Below are positions 42,758-51,803 of a stretch of DNA of 61,011 nucleotides, one piece after another. Source of the stretch: JAISGQ01 sp045604945 (lineage in GTDB: Bacteria > Bacillota > Clostridia > Oscillospirales > Acutalibacteraceae); contig JAZUPA010000039.1 of NCBI GenBank assembly GCA_045604945.1, positions 1 to 61,011 on the forward strand, in the 5' to 3' direction. The notes below the pieces were generated by a model. The model ran no database searches. It was given only the letters and a program-made list of their open reading frames with translations, and had not been told where the DNA came from. The position numbers and the translations under genes were made by a program. Within the stretch, counting starts at the first letter, position 1. Each line of letters starts with the position of its first letter.

Positions 42758-43861
42758 ATGGCAGAAAAAATCCTCGTCACACGTTCTTCGATGCCAAGCT
42801 TTGAAGAGTATGCAGACGAGATAAGGGATATATGGGAAAGCCGCTGGCTGACCAATATGGGACCTAAGCATCAGAAGCTTCAGGCGGAGCTTGAAAGCTA
42901 TCTTGGTGTAGAAAAGGTTGATCTTGTTACAAACGGTCACATGGCTCTGGAGCTTGCATTTCAGGCGCTGGGGCTGAAGGGCGAGGTAATTACTACCCCC
43001 TTTACATTTGCATCCACCACTCAGGCGCTTGTCAGAAACGGACTAGAGCCCGTTTTCTGCGATGTTGACCCTGTTACTTTTACAATGGATATCACAAAGA
43101 TTGAAAGCCTTATAACTGAAAAAACCTGTGCAATCGCACCTGTCCATGTCTACGGCAATGTGTGCGATGTTGAGGAAATAGAGAGAATAGCAAAGAAGCA
43201 TAATCTCAAGGTTATCTACGATGCAGCCCACACCTTCGGAGTAAGGGTCAATGGAAGAGGAATAGGCTCATTTGGTGATGTTTCCTGCTTCAGCCTTCAC
43301 GCAACAAAGGTTTTCAATTCCGTTGAGGGCGGTGCTCTGTGCTTTGCTGATGAAGAATTCGGCAAGGAAGTAGTACGGCTCAAGAATTTTGGCATCAGCG
43401 GACCTGAGAGCGTTGACAGTATCGGCACTAACGCAAAGATGAACGAATTCTGCGCAGCAATGGGACTTTGTAACCTGCGTCATGTGGATGAAGAAATTGC
43501 AAAGAGAAAGATTGCGGTTGACCGTTATATGGAGCGTCTTTCGGGAACTCCCGGTCTGCGGTTCAACCCCGTACAGGAGGGAGTAACTCCCAACTATGCA
43601 TATTTCCCCGTATTCTTTGATCCTGATGTGTTCGGAGAGACAAGGGACGAAGTAAGCGACAGACTCAATGCAAATGACATAAACGCGAGAAAGTATTTCT
43701 ATCCTCTTACAAACAGCTTCGGCTGCTATAACGGAAAGTACGACCCCGACAAAACTCCCGTTGCAAAGCGACTCAGCGAGCAGGTTCTCTGCCTGCCTCT
43801 GTACGCTGGTCTGTCGGTATCCGATGTCGACAGAATATGCGACGCAATTCTCAATAAATAA
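42758..43861 (+). CDS. DegT/DnrJ/EryC1 sugar aminotransferase
   Basis: A 367-residue PLP-dependent aminotransferase. Intact catalytic features: TNGHMALELAFQAL (phosphate binding), TTPFTFASTTQAL, YDAAHTFGV (Asp to PLP nitrogen), and CFSLHATKVFNSVEGG with the Schiff-base lysine. It most resembles enzymes acting on dTDP-4-keto-6-deoxyglucose (VioA/DesI or FdtB type), which fits the rmlA and rmlB genes that follow. The 4-amino or 3-amino choice is not resolved. AAGGGAAGG precedes the ATG. Confidence 0.88.
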   Translation: MAEKILVTRSSMPSFEEYADEIRDIWESRWLTNMGPKHQKLQAELESYLGVEKVDLVTNGHMALELAFQALGLKGEVITTPFTFASTTQALVRNGLEPVFCDVDPVTFTMDITKIESLITEKTCAIAPVHVYGNVCDVEEIERIAKKHNLKVIYDAAHTFGVRVNGRGIGSFGDVSCFSLHATKVFNSVEGGALCFADEEFGKEVVRLKNFGISGPESVDSIGTNAKMNEFCAAMGLCNLRHVDEEIAKRKIAVDRYMERLSGTPGLRFNPVQEGVTPNYAYFPVFFDPDVFGETRDEVSDRLNANDINARKYFYPLTNSFGCYNGKYDPDKTPVAKRLSEQVLCLPLYAGLSVSDVDRICDAILNK

Positions 43862-43876
43862 AAAGGTGGAAACAAC

Positions 43877-44761
43877 ATGAAAGGTATAATCTTAGCCGGC
43901 GGTTCCGGTACCAGACTTTACCCTCTGACCAAGGTCACATCAAAGCAGCTGCTTCCCATCTATGATAAGCCCATGATCTATTATCCTCTGTCAACTCTCA
44001 TGCTGGCAGGAATCAAGGATATTCTTATCATTTCAACCCCCACAGATACACCTCGCTTTGAGCAGCTTCTGGGTGACGGCAGCCAGTTCGGCATCAAGCT
44101 GTCCTATGCTGTTCAGCCCTCTCCCGACGGACTTGCACAGGCATTTCTTATCGGTGAGGAGTTTATCGGCGACGATATGTGCGCAATGATTCTGGGTGAC
44201 AACATCTTCTACGGCGGCTGGTTCAGCAAGAACCTTAAGCAGGCAGTGAAGAACGCCGAAGAAGGAAAGGCTACCATTTTCGGTTACTATGTAAAGGATC
44301 CTGAGCGATTCGGCGTTGTCGAATTTGACAAGAGCGGCAAGGTTCTTTCCGTTGAGGAAAAACCCAAGGAGCCCAAATCCAACTACTGCATCACAGGCCT
44401 TTATTTCTACGACAACCGTGTAGTTGAGATGGCGAAGAAGGTAAAGCCCTCATGGAGAAACGAGCTTGAGATAACTGATCTCAACCGTCTTTACCTTGAG
44501 GATGAAAGCCTTTGCGTACAGATTCTGGGACGTGGCTTTGCATGGCTTGATACAGGCACAATGGACAGCCTTATGGAGGCTTCCACCTTTGTACAGACAG
44601 TGCAGAACAGACAGGGCGTTGTAATCTCCGCACCTGAGGAAATCGCATATTATGAAGGCTGGATAACCAAGGAAGAGCTTCTCAAATCTGCAGAAGCATA
44701 CGGCAAGTCCCCCTACGGCGAGCATCTGCGCATAGTTGCCGAGGATAAAATACATCACTGA
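43877..44761 (+). CDS. rmlA: Glucose-1-phosphate thymidylyltransferase
   Basis: A 294-residue enzyme joining glucose 1-phosphate and dTTP to dTDP-glucose. The nucleotide motif GGSGTRLYPLT is at 8-18, followed by SKQLLPIYDKPMIYYPLSTLMLAGI; LGDNIFYG, VEEKPKEPKSNYCITGLYFYD and GRGFAWLDTGTMDSL are also present, all as in RmlA. It starts 15 bases after the aminotransferase behind AAAGGTGG. Confidence 0.96.
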   Translation: MKGIILAGGSGTRLYPLTKVTSKQLLPIYDKPMIYYPLSTLMLAGIKDILIISTPTDTPRFEQLLGDGSQFGIKLSYAVQPSPDGLAQAFLIGEEFIGDDMCAMILGDNIFYGGWFSKNLKQAVKNAEEGKATIFGYYVKDPERFGVVEFDKSGKVLSVEEKPKEPKSNYCITGLYFYDNRVVEMAKKVKPSWRNELEITDLNRLYLEDESLCVQILGRGFAWLDTGTMDSLMEASTFVQTVQNRQGVVISAPEEIAYYEGWITKEELLKSAEAYGKSPYGEHLRIVAEDKIHH

Positions 44762-44772
44762 GGAGAAAATTT

Positions 44773-45795
44773 ATGACTATTATTGTAACAGGCGGTGCCG
44801 GCTTCATAGGCTCCAACTTTATATTCCATATGCTGGGAAAATATCCCGATTACCGCATAATCTGCCTTGACAAGCTTACATACGCAGGAAACCTTTCAAC
44901 CCTTGCATCTGTTATGGAAAACCCCAATTTCCGTTTTGTGAAGGCTGACATCTGCGACAGAGAAGCAGTCTATAAGCTGTTTGAAGAGGAAAAGCCTGAC
45001 ATCGTTGTAAACTTTGCAGCAGAGAGCCATGTTGACCGCTCAATCGAAAACCCCGGCGTTTTTCTTGAGACAAACATCATGGGTACAGCTACCCTTATGG
45101 ACGCCTGCCGTAAGTACGGAATCACCCGCTATCATCAGGTTTCCACCGATGAGGTATACGGCGACCTGCCTCTTGACAGACCCGACCTCTTCTTCACCGA
45201 GGAAACACCTATTCATACAAGCTCTCCCTACAGCTCCTCAAAGGCAGCAGCTGACCTGCTTGTTCAGGCATATCACCGCACCTACGGACTGCCTGTGACC
45301 ATTTCCCGCTGCTCCAATAACTACGGACCCCATCACTTCCCCGAGAAGCTTATTCCTCTTATGATAGCAAACGCTCTTGCTGAAAAGCCCCTGCCCGTCT
45401 ATGGTGAGGGACTCAACGTCCGTGACTGGCTCTATGTTGAAGACCACTGCAAGGCTATCGACCTTATTATCCACAAGGGCAAGGTCGGTGAGGTCTATAA
45501 TATTGGCGGACACAACGAGATGAAGAATATCGACATCGTAAAGATTATCTGCAAGGAGCTCGGAAAGAGCGAAGAGCTCATCACCTATGTAGCAGACAGA
45601 AAGGGTCACGATATGCGCTATGCAATCGACCCCACCAAGATTCATAATGAGCTTGGCTGGCTGCCTGAGACCATGTTTGCCGACGGTATCAAGAAGACAA
45701 TCAAGTGGTATCTTGAAAACCGTGAGTGGTGGGAGACCATCATCTCAGGCGAGTATCAGAACTACTACCAGATGATGTACGGCAACAGAGGCTGA
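44773..45795 (+). CDS. rmlB: dTDP-glucose 4,6-dehydratase
   Basis: A 340-residue extended short-chain dehydrogenase turning dTDP-glucose into dTDP-4-keto-6-deoxyglucose. NAD motif GGAGFIGSNF (7-16), catalytic TDEVYGDL (Thr-Asp-Glu) and YSSSKAAADLL (Tyr/Lys), then RCSNNYGPHHFPEKLIPLMI. Last gene of a three-gene operon that has no rmlC or rmlD, so rhamnose is not the evident product here. Confidence 0.96.
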   Translation: MTIIVTGGAGFIGSNFIFHMLGKYPDYRIICLDKLTYAGNLSTLASVMENPNFRFVKADICDREAVYKLFEEEKPDIVVNFAAESHVDRSIENPGVFLETNIMGTATLMDACRKYGITRYHQVSTDEVYGDLPLDRPDLFFTEETPIHTSSPYSSSKAAADLLVQAYHRTYGLPVTISRCSNNYGPHHFPEKLIPLMIANALAEKPLPVYGEGLNVRDWLYVEDHCKAIDLIIHKGKVGEVYNIGGHNEMKNIDIVKIICKELGKSEELITYVADRKGHDMRYAIDPTKIHNELGWLPETMFADGIKKTIKWYLENREWWETIISGEYQNYYQMMYGNRG

Positions 45796-45804
45796 GAATA
45801 ATAC

Positions 45805-45839
45805 AACCGCACTTGCGAAATACTTTTGCAAGTGCGGTT
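45805..45839 (+). terminator. Hairpin after rmlB
   Basis: AACCGCACTTGC (45805-45816) pairs with GCAAGTGCGGTT (45828-45839) around an 11-base loop; followed by AATAATT. It separates rmlB from the permease and may be only partial. Confidence 0.6.
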
Positions 45840-45860
45840 AATAATTAAAGGGTGAAAACA

Positions 45861-47195
45861 ATGGAAAAGCTTTTCAAGCTCAAGGAAAACGGTACAAATG
45901 TAAAAACAGAGATTATCGCAGGACTTACAACATTCTTTGCGATGGCTTATATAATCTTCATCAATCCCGATATGCTGGGAGAGGGAAGCAACGCCAATAT
46001 GCCAAATGCAGCAGTAATGCTTGCAACCTGCCTTTCTGCTACAGTAGGAACATGGCTTATCGGCTGGCTTACAAATTATCCTCTGGCTCAGGCTCCCGGA
46101 ATGGGACTTAATGCGGTCTTTGCATACACTCTTTGCGGTACTATGGGACTTTCCTACAGCGCAGCTCTGGCGGCGGTATTCATCGCAGGTGTGTTCTTTA
46201 TCCTTCTTACAGTAACAGGCGCACGCAAGGCGATAGTGGATGCAATACCAATGAGTCTGAAGAAGGCTATTTCCAGCGGAATCGGCTTTTTTATCGCAAT
46301 TCTGGGACTTGAAAAAGCAGGTCTCCTTTCCAACGAAAACGGAACAATAATCGGTATGGGCTCTTTTGCAGTGCCTACAACCCTTCTTGCGGTTTTTGGT
46401 ATAATTCTTACCATTGTTCTTGTTGTTGCAAAGGTGAAGGGTGCGTTGTTCATTGCTCTGCTTGGAACTTCCGCAGTCGGCTGTGCTGTCCAGTTTATAT
46501 TCAAGGTTGATATGGGAGTAAAAGTTCCCGAGAGCTGGGCACCTACCTTTGATTTTAGCCTTACAGGCGCAATGTTCAGCGGATTCGGCGAGCTTTTCTC
46601 AGCTCCCATCGCATCTGTTGCTTCTGTTTTTCTTACCCTTCTGATGGTTGATATGTTTGATACCATCGGCACCCTTATCGGCGCGGCAGACAAGGCAGGC
46701 TACCTTGACGAAAACGGAAATCTTCCCAAGGTAGAGCGTGCCATGCTTTCGGATGCTATCGCAACAAGCATGGGCGCAGTTATGGGTACATCAACCGTAA
46801 CAACCTTCGCAGAGTCAAATGCAGGTATCGCCGCAGGGGGAAGAACAGGACTTACCTCCACGGTAACAGGTCTGTGCTTTGCGCTGTCCATTTTCGCTTC
46901 TCCCATCCTGGGCTTTGTACCCTCTGCCGCAACAGCACCTGTGCTTATTATGGTAGGCGTTATGATGGCAAGCTCATTGAGAGATATTGAGTGGAACAAT
47001 CTGGAAATTGCAATCCCCTGCTTCCTTACAGTTGCAGGAATGCCTCTTTTCTATTCCATAACCGACGGCATTGCATTCGGCTTCATATCCTATGTAATAG
47101 TCAAGATTGCAACACGCAAAATAAAAGAGATTCATCCCATTATGTATATTGTAGTCGCACTGTTTATTCTCAAATATGTAGTATCGGCACTTTGA
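45861..47195 (+). CDS. NCS2/AzgA-type purine permease
   Basis: A 444-residue membrane transporter. TTFFAMAYIIFINPDML, APGMGLNAVFAYTLCG, KKAISSGIGFFIAILGLEKAG, LLMVDMFDTIGTLIGAADKAG and STVTTFAESNAGIAAGGRTGLTS are the signature blocks of the hypoxanthine/guanine (PbuG, AzgA) branch. No purine riboswitch is visible in the 65 bases upstream. Start at ATG 45861 behind AAAGGGTG rather than the GTG nine bases earlier. Confidence 0.9.
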   Translation: MEKLFKLKENGTNVKTEIIAGLTTFFAMAYIIFINPDMLGEGSNANMPNAAVMLATCLSATVGTWLIGWLTNYPLAQAPGMGLNAVFAYTLCGTMGLSYSAALAAVFIAGVFFILLTVTGARKAIVDAIPMSLKKAISSGIGFFIAILGLEKAGLLSNENGTIIGMGSFAVPTTLLAVFGIILTIVLVVAKVKGALFIALLGTSAVGCAVQFIFKVDMGVKVPESWAPTFDFSLTGAMFSGFGELFSAPIASVASVFLTLLMVDMFDTIGTLIGAADKAGYLDENGNLPKVERAMLSDAIATSMGAVMGTSTVTTFAESNAGIAAGGRTGLTSTVTGLCFALSIFASPILGFVPSAATAPVLIMVGVMMASSLRDIEWNNLEIAIPCFLTVAGMPLFYSITDGIAFGFISYVIVKIATRKIKEIHPIMYIVVALFILKYVVSAL

Positions 47196-47231
47196 AAAAA
47201 GCCTGTGAGTGATAAGCTCACAGGCTTTTTT
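47195..47231. terminator. Bidirectional intrinsic terminator
   Basis: A 15-bp perfect stem AAAAAAGCCTGTGAG / CTCACAGGCTTTTTT with a 7-base loop between convergent genes. Confidence 0.9.
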
Positions 47232-48025
47232 CAAATGATGAATTCTCTGATTTTATTGTAAGCAGCATCCCAATCTTCATGAGCGTTTTCGATAATCAGC
47301 GACTTAACAGGGAGATTTTTCAGAATTTCTAGCTCTCTTCTCTGCCTTTCTTCAAGACAGGAAATATATCCATCAAAACCCGATAGTCCCGCGCTTTTTC
47401 CGTAGCCGCCGTTTATGTGATAATCGATAACGGCATTGAGCCATTCTTCGCCTCTTTCGGGGATGGTTCTGAGCACTGAGCTTTCTATGTCATCGCTTTT
47501 CAGGTAGATAACAACAGGCTCAAGACCGCTGATAATACCGCAAATCTCACTGATATAATCCTTAGACAATTCGGTGTCAAAGCCGAATCTCATCATAGTC
47601 TCGCACATAGGATTCTGAATAAGACAGCAGTTAAAAACATAGGTTCCGCTGCAGTTGTCCGCAAAATCCAGCCATCTGCCCAGCATTACCCTTCGCTCGG
47701 TTTCCCAGTCGAGATAATCGTAGATTTTGTACTGCAGAACTTTTCCGAAAAGCTCACTGCTCAGAGAGGCGAGGGGAACGACAAAACCGCCGTACTTATG
47801 CTGAGAGTTTGCAAGAATAACAGCTTGCTCCGAAGAAGAAAACGTCTCAAATATATCGGGCAGAATAAAGCTGTGGAATTCAAAATCAGCAGGATGGTTT
47901 CCGCTGCCTTCGTCAACAAAGGCTGCATCTATGCCCGAAGCTCTCAGGATATCACATACAAATTCTGAAGTTGTGCTTTTGCCGGAAGAAGGGAGACCTT
48001 CTACAATATATAATTTACTGTTCAT
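47231..48025 (-). CDS. P-loop kinase-like protein, substrate unknown
   Basis: A 264-residue protein with Walker A GLPSSGKSTTSEF (~10-22). SGTYVFNCCLIQNPMCETMMRFGFD and VIYLKSDDIESS follow the layout of thymidylate/deoxynucleoside-kinase-like P-loop proteins. No specific family recognised. It sits between the permease and the tarJ gene on the minus strand and has its own downstream terminator. Confidence 0.65.
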   Translation of the reverse strand: MNSKLYIVEGLPSSGKSTTSEFVCDILRASGIDAAFVDEGSGNHPADFEFHSFILPDIFETFSSSEQAVILANSQHKYGGFVVPLASLSSELFGKVLQYKIYDYLDWETERRVMLGRWLDFADNCSGTYVFNCCLIQNPMCETMMRFGFDTELSKDYISEICGIISGLEPVVIYLKSDDIESSVLRTIPERGEEWLNAVIDYHINGGYGKSAGLSGFDGYISCLEERQRRELEILKNLPVKSLIIENAHEDWDAAYNKIREFII

Positions 48026-48040
48026 TATAACTCCTTACAC

Positions 48041-48065
48041 AAAAAGCACACCGAAGTGTGCTTTT
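48041..48065 (-). terminator. Intrinsic terminator after tarJ
   Basis: On the minus strand: AAAAGCACAC, a TTCG tetraloop, GTGTGCTTTTT. A compact stem with an ideal tetraloop and U run, 5 bases beyond the tarJ stop. Confidence 0.9.
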
Positions 48066-48070
48066 CAGTC

Positions 48071-49090
48071 TCATATCAGCCACTGCATAACAGTCTTGTG
48101 AGGATTTGAAAAATCAGTATTAAAGGCATCGCTCATATCCTCGATGGTGCTGACGGGAACAGTATCGCGGACTATGCGACGAAGTCTGCTCTGCATATCG
48201 GGATGAGCTTCCAGCAGGTCGCGGGTATCCTCAAAGTCCTTGGTGGTGGAGCGGCTTCTGCCGATAAGGGTAAGACCGCGCTCAAGAACCATGCGTGTAT
48301 TGATGGGAACAGGCTGCTCGGAAACACCAAGAAGCATCACAGTGCCCTGAGGATTGATTATGTCAATAATGGAATTGATAATAGTACCCGACACCTGACC
48401 GCCGACACATTCAAAGGCATGGTCAACGCGAAGTCCCTCGGGAAGCCTGTCAGAATGATGGATCTCATCAGCAAAGGAGAAAAGGGACAGCTTCTCGTCC
48501 ACAATGCCCATAACATGAAGCTTTGTTTCAGGCATAAGGGTTTTGATAAGAAGAGCTGTTATATAGCCGAGATTTCCGTCGCCAAAGACAGCCACGCTGT
48601 TTCTTATGCTGTGAGCAGTCTGCATAAAGGTAGTGACAGCATGCATGGAAACACTGATAAGCTCACACATGGAAGCGATGGAATCATCTATATTCTCATA
48701 AGGTACAACGCATTCATGAACCATTGAAACGTATTCCTGCATGAATCCGTCGTAGCCGCTGGCGCGGAACTTTGAAGTAGCAGCGTAGTTGTCGCGGATA
48801 ATTCCTGGAGGTGCAAAAGGCTGATTGGGAACCAGAAGAACCTTCTGACCGGGGGCATAAACACCGCTGGCGTCATGGACAACAACACCTGCGCACTCAT
48901 GAATGAGCGCCATGGGAAGCTTTTTCTTCAGCGCCTCGGGTGAACGCAGTCCCTGGAAATACCTCTGGTCAGCAGCACAGATGGAAAGAAATCTGGGCTT
49001 GACAATAACATCAGAGGAGTTCAGGTCAATGTTTGTGAAATTGACCTGAATCTGCTTGGGCGCGACCAGACGATAAACTCTGTTAATCAT
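48071..49090 (-). CDS. tarJ: Ribulose-5-phosphate reductase TarJ-type
   Basis: A 339-residue zinc-type medium-chain dehydrogenase. SICAADQRYFQG and KLPMALIHECAGVV are the TarJ versions of the metal-binding loop; FGDGNLGYITALLIK is the NAD(P) fold. TarJ reduces a pentulose 5-phosphate to pentitol 5-phosphate, which TarI activates. Its start overlaps tarI by eight bases. The neighbouring araD raises the question of which pentulose is used. Confidence 0.88.
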   Translation of the reverse strand: MINRVYRLVAPKQIQVNFTNIDLNSSDVIVKPRFLSICAADQRYFQGLRSPEALKKKLPMALIHECAGVVVHDASGVYAPGQKVLLVPNQPFAPPGIIRDNYAATSKFRASGYDGFMQEYVSMVHECVVPYENIDDSIASMCELISVSMHAVTTFMQTAHSIRNSVAVFGDGNLGYITALLIKTLMPETKLHVMGIVDEKLSLFSFADEIHHSDRLPEGLRVDHAFECVGGQVSGTIINSIIDIINPQGTVMLLGVSEQPVPINTRMVLERGLTLIGRSRSTTKDFEDTRDLLEAHPDMQSRLRRIVRDTVPVSTIEDMSDAFNTDFSNPHKTVMQWLI

Positions 49091-49796
49091 TGCTCAGTTC
49101 CTCCGCAACTATTGCCTCTGCAAGACGCAGGTCAAAGGGAGTGGTGATCTTCATGTTATATGCATCACCCTTTACCATGCGTACAGTACGTCCTGCCAGC
49201 ACAAAAATCTTGCAGGCGTCGGTGAGAATCTTCTTCTGCTCATCACTGAGAGCATAGAAATCCTCTTCGAACATTCCGATACGGAAGGACTGGGGAGTCT
49301 GACCGTTGTAAAGCTCATCGCGAACAGGTATTTCGGTAAGGTTAAGCCCGTCGGAGGAGCGGATAATGGTATCGGTTGCAGGGATGACAGTATCAGTTGC
49401 TCCGTACTCAATGGCAGCGCTGATATTCTCCTCGATGATTCTTGCGGAAACAAAAGGACGAACTGCATCGTGGGTTACAAGGATGCTGTCAGGGTCCGAA
49501 TCAGTCTTGCGGATTTCGTTGATAACATTTACAATGCTGCCGTTTCTGTCAGAGCCGCCTTCAATAACCGTAACACGGTCGGTTTTGCCGATGGCTTTAA
49601 CAAGAATATCGGTCATATAGGAAACATAATCCTTGACGACAGCCACATAAATGTGGTCAAATCTGCCGCACATAAGGAATTTTTCAATAGTATGAATGAT
49701 TATAGGTTTGCCGCCGACGGTAAGAAACTGCTTGGGCATACCGGTAACGCCCATTCTGCTTCCGATGCCGCCAGCAAGAATTCCGGCATATATCAT
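49083..49796 (-). CDS. tarI: Pentitol-5-phosphate cytidylyltransferase TarI-type
   Basis: A 237-residue IspD/TarI-fold enzyme. ILAGGIGSRMG (6-16) and MPKQFL bind CTP; THDAVRPFVS, ATDTIIRS and NGQTPQSFR complete the family pattern. Sequence and partner genes favour TarI (CDP-ribitol or related CDP-pentitol) over the isoprenoid enzyme IspD. GAGGAGG precedes the ATG. It has its own consensus promoter. Confidence 0.88.
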   Translation of the reverse strand: MIYAGILAGGIGSRMGVTGMPKQFLTVGGKPIIIHTIEKFLMCGRFDHIYVAVVKDYVSYMTDILVKAIGKTDRVTVIEGGSDRNGSIVNVINEIRKTDSDPDSILVTHDAVRPFVSARIIEENISAAIEYGATDTVIPATDTIIRSSDGLNLTEIPVRDELYNGQTPQSFRIGMFEEDFYALSDEQKKILTDACKIFVLAGRTVRMVKGDAYNMKITTPFDLRLAEAIVAEELSND

Positions 49797-49818
49797 ATTT
49801 ACTTCCTCCTCAAGGGAA

Positions 49819-49870
49819 ATTTATCGTTTATCGATAAATAAATTATAAAGCCTGTACATACTGCTGTCAA
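49819..49870 (-). promoter_or_regulatory. Perfect consensus promoter and palindrome before tarI
   Basis: On the minus strand: TTGACA (49865-49870), 17 bases, TATAAT (49842-49847), an exact sigma-A consensus. Just downstream lies an inverted repeat, ATTTATCG-N5-CGATAAAT (49819-49839), including the 12-base palindrome TTTATCGATAAA, a possible operator in the leader. Confidence 0.8.
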
Positions 49871-49903
49871 GGATAAGGAGACTTAGTTAACAAAAAATAT
49901 GCA

Positions 49904-50599
49904 TTATTTGTCGGAACCCTGACCGTAATATGCGTTTTTACCGTGTTTTCTCATATAGTGCTTGTCCAGAAGATATTGCTTTATCTCACTGTCGCGGTTG
50001 AGAGTAAGAGATATGTAAGCCATCTTTGCAACTTCCTCCAGAACGACTGCGTGATATACCGAAGCGGCAGCATCCTTTCCGAAAGAGAAAGGACCGTGAT
50101 TCTTGACCAGAATACCGGGAACGGCAATGGGGTCAATATCCTTCATGGCGTCCACAATTACAAGCCCTGTATTGCGCTCGTACTCGGTTGAAACTTCTTC
50201 TTCGGTAAGCTCTCTTGCGCAGGGAATATCTCCGTAGAAATAATCCGCATGGGTTGTGCCGAGAGCGGGAATGCTCAGACCTGCCTGAGCAAAGGCGCAG
50301 GCGAAGGTTGAGTGAGTGTGGGTAACACCGCCCACATCGGGGAAGTTTTTATAAATCTCAAGGTGAGTAGGGGTATCGGAGGAGGGGCGAAGACAGCCCT
50401 CGACAACATTTCCTTCAAGGTCAACGACAACCATATCGTCAGGGGTCATGCCGTCATAATCGACACCGCTCGGCTTGATGACCACAAGTCCGCTTTCCCT
50501 GTCTATTCCGCTGACATTGCCCCATGTGTATATGACAACGCCCTTGGCAACCAGGTCAAGATTGGCATCACATACGGATTTTTTCAGTGCCTCAAGCAT
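49904..50599 (-). CDS. araD: L-ribulose-5-phosphate 4-epimerase (AraD type)
   Basis: A 231-residue class II aldolase-fold epimerase that interconverts L-ribulose 5-phosphate and D-xylulose 5-phosphate. GNVSGIDRESGLVVIKPSGVDYD, the zinc site VTHTHSTFA, TTHADYF and KNHGPFSFG are characteristic. No araA or araB is nearby; it is embedded between teichoic-acid-type transferases and tarI-tarJ. That context suggests it feeds pentulose phosphate to the CDP-pentitol pathway rather than arabinose catabolism. Confidence 0.9.
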   Translation of the reverse strand: MLEALKKSVCDANLDLVAKGVVIYTWGNVSGIDRESGLVVIKPSGVDYDGMTPDDMVVVDLEGNVVEGCLRPSSDTPTHLEIYKNFPDVGGVTHTHSTFACAFAQAGLSIPALGTTHADYFYGDIPCARELTEEEVSTEYERNTGLVIVDAMKDIDPIAVPGILVKNHGPFSFGKDAAASVYHAVVLEEVAKMAYISLTLNRDSEIKQYLLDKHYMRKHGKNAYYGQGSDK

Positions 50600-51784
50600 T
50601 TATATATTCCTCTTTCCGTTTTTGATTATCTCGACAATTCTTTCTGTTGCATGACCGTCGCAGGCGGACATGAACTTATCCCTGAATTCTCTGATTCTGA
50701 CAAGATCAGCAGTTTCGGAATCGTTGACAGCCTGAGCCAGCTCCTCTGTGGTCCTGACAATAGGACCGGGGCAGAACTCATTGAAGGGATAGTAGAATCC
50801 GCGCTCGTCAACATAGGAATCGATATCGTAAGCAAAGAAGATAAGAGGTCTTTCGAGAAGTGAATATTCAAAAACAAGAGAAGAGTAGTCGGTGATGCAG
50901 ACATCTGCAGCCATAAGCGCGGTCTCGATGGATGCGGTGGTAGTGATATCAAAGGCGAAGTCCGCACAGCTTTCTGGTATTATCTGCTTATTGAGTCCCA
51001 GAGGATGGTGCTTGATAACAAGGACATATTCGTCAGAAATTGCTGCTCTGAATTTTTCTATATCAAGTCTGTCGGGAATAACGCCGCCTGAGGGCATACC
51101 GCGGAAGGTAGGAGCATAGAGAATGATCTTTTTGCCCTTAGCCTGAGGGACGAGCTTTTCAAGCTCAGTCCTGCCGGAAGCTACGATGTTTTCATCAAAG
51201 TATACATCGGTGCGGCTTGTTCCGACAGGGAGAACCTGTCTGGAATCGTCATCGGTGATGCTCATTGCTTCCTTATAAGCCCATATGACCTCGGGACTGC
51301 TGACGGTTACAAAATCGTTGTTTCTGTATACGGGATACTTTGTATAATCCTCTTCGCTGCCGCCTACGTTTTTTTCAGAAAGGCTAATTCCGAACTTTTT
51401 GAAAGCGCCGCAGCCGTGCCAGGTCTGAATTGTAATGGTTTCCTTTCTTATGTTAAGGCAGCCGTAGGCAGAGGATGCCTCGTTGAGGAGAACGCAGCGT
51501 GCATCTCCGATCTCTTTGTGCATTTTGATGCAGTTTTTGAAGAACTGAAAAAGACTGACCCTGCCCTGACGAAGGCATACAAGGCGGATATCCCAGCCGC
51601 CTTCCTCTCTGAGAGCCTTCTCAATAAGTGCAAAGTTGTCGCTGAGGCTGTCAAATCGAATTTCCACAAAGACAACCTTTTTTTCATTGACCTTCCCGCG
51701 GCTGTGGAAAAAATATGATAGGGGAAGAAGAACACGCATTGCTGCGAATTTATAAAACTTTTTAAAAAGACCGCCAACTGACAT
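50600..51784 (-). CDS. CDP-glycerol/CDP-ribitol phosphotransferase (TagF/TarL family), copy 2
   Basis: A 394-residue peripheral membrane transferase. IQTWHGCGAFKKFGIS holds the catalytic His; ILYAPTFRG, VIKHHPLG, CITDYSSLVFEYSLL and FAYDIDSYVDERGFYYPF are the usual blocks. It transfers polyol phosphates from CDP-polyol to a lipid-linked polymer. The open frame extends upstream into the other copy, but GGAGG before ATG 51784 marks the start. The stop abuts the araD ATG. Confidence 0.9.
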   Translation of the reverse strand: MSVGGLFKKFYKFAAMRVLLPLSYFFHSRGKVNEKKVVFVEIRFDSLSDNFALIEKALREEGGWDIRLVCLRQGRVSLFQFFKNCIKMHKEIGDARCVLLNEASSAYGCLNIRKETITIQTWHGCGAFKKFGISLSEKNVGGSEEDYTKYPVYRNNDFVTVSSPEVIWAYKEAMSITDDDSRQVLPVGTSRTDVYFDENIVASGRTELEKLVPQAKGKKIILYAPTFRGMPSGGVIPDRLDIEKFRAAISDEYVLVIKHHPLGLNKQIIPESCADFAFDITTTASIETALMAADVCITDYSSLVFEYSLLERPLIFFAYDIDSYVDERGFYYPFNEFCPGPIVRTTEELAQAVNDSETADLVRIREFRDKFMSACDGHATERIVEIIKNGKRNI

Positions 51785-51803
51785 ATGCTGAGCCTCCATT
51801 GAA

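Noticed and set aside
42758..45795. dTDP-rhamnose operon
   Set aside because: rmlA and rmlB are present, but rmlC and rmlD are absent and an aminotransferase leads the operon.
45796..45860. Possible purine riboswitch before the NCS2 permease
   Set aside because: Only a simple terminator-like hairpin fits in 65 bases; the conserved purine aptamer core is not present.
49083..49796. IspD (MEP pathway) as the identity of the cytidylyltransferase
   Set aside because: dxr and ispG are present, so IspD must exist somewhere, but overlap with tarJ and the neighbouring polyol-phosphate transferases favours TarI.
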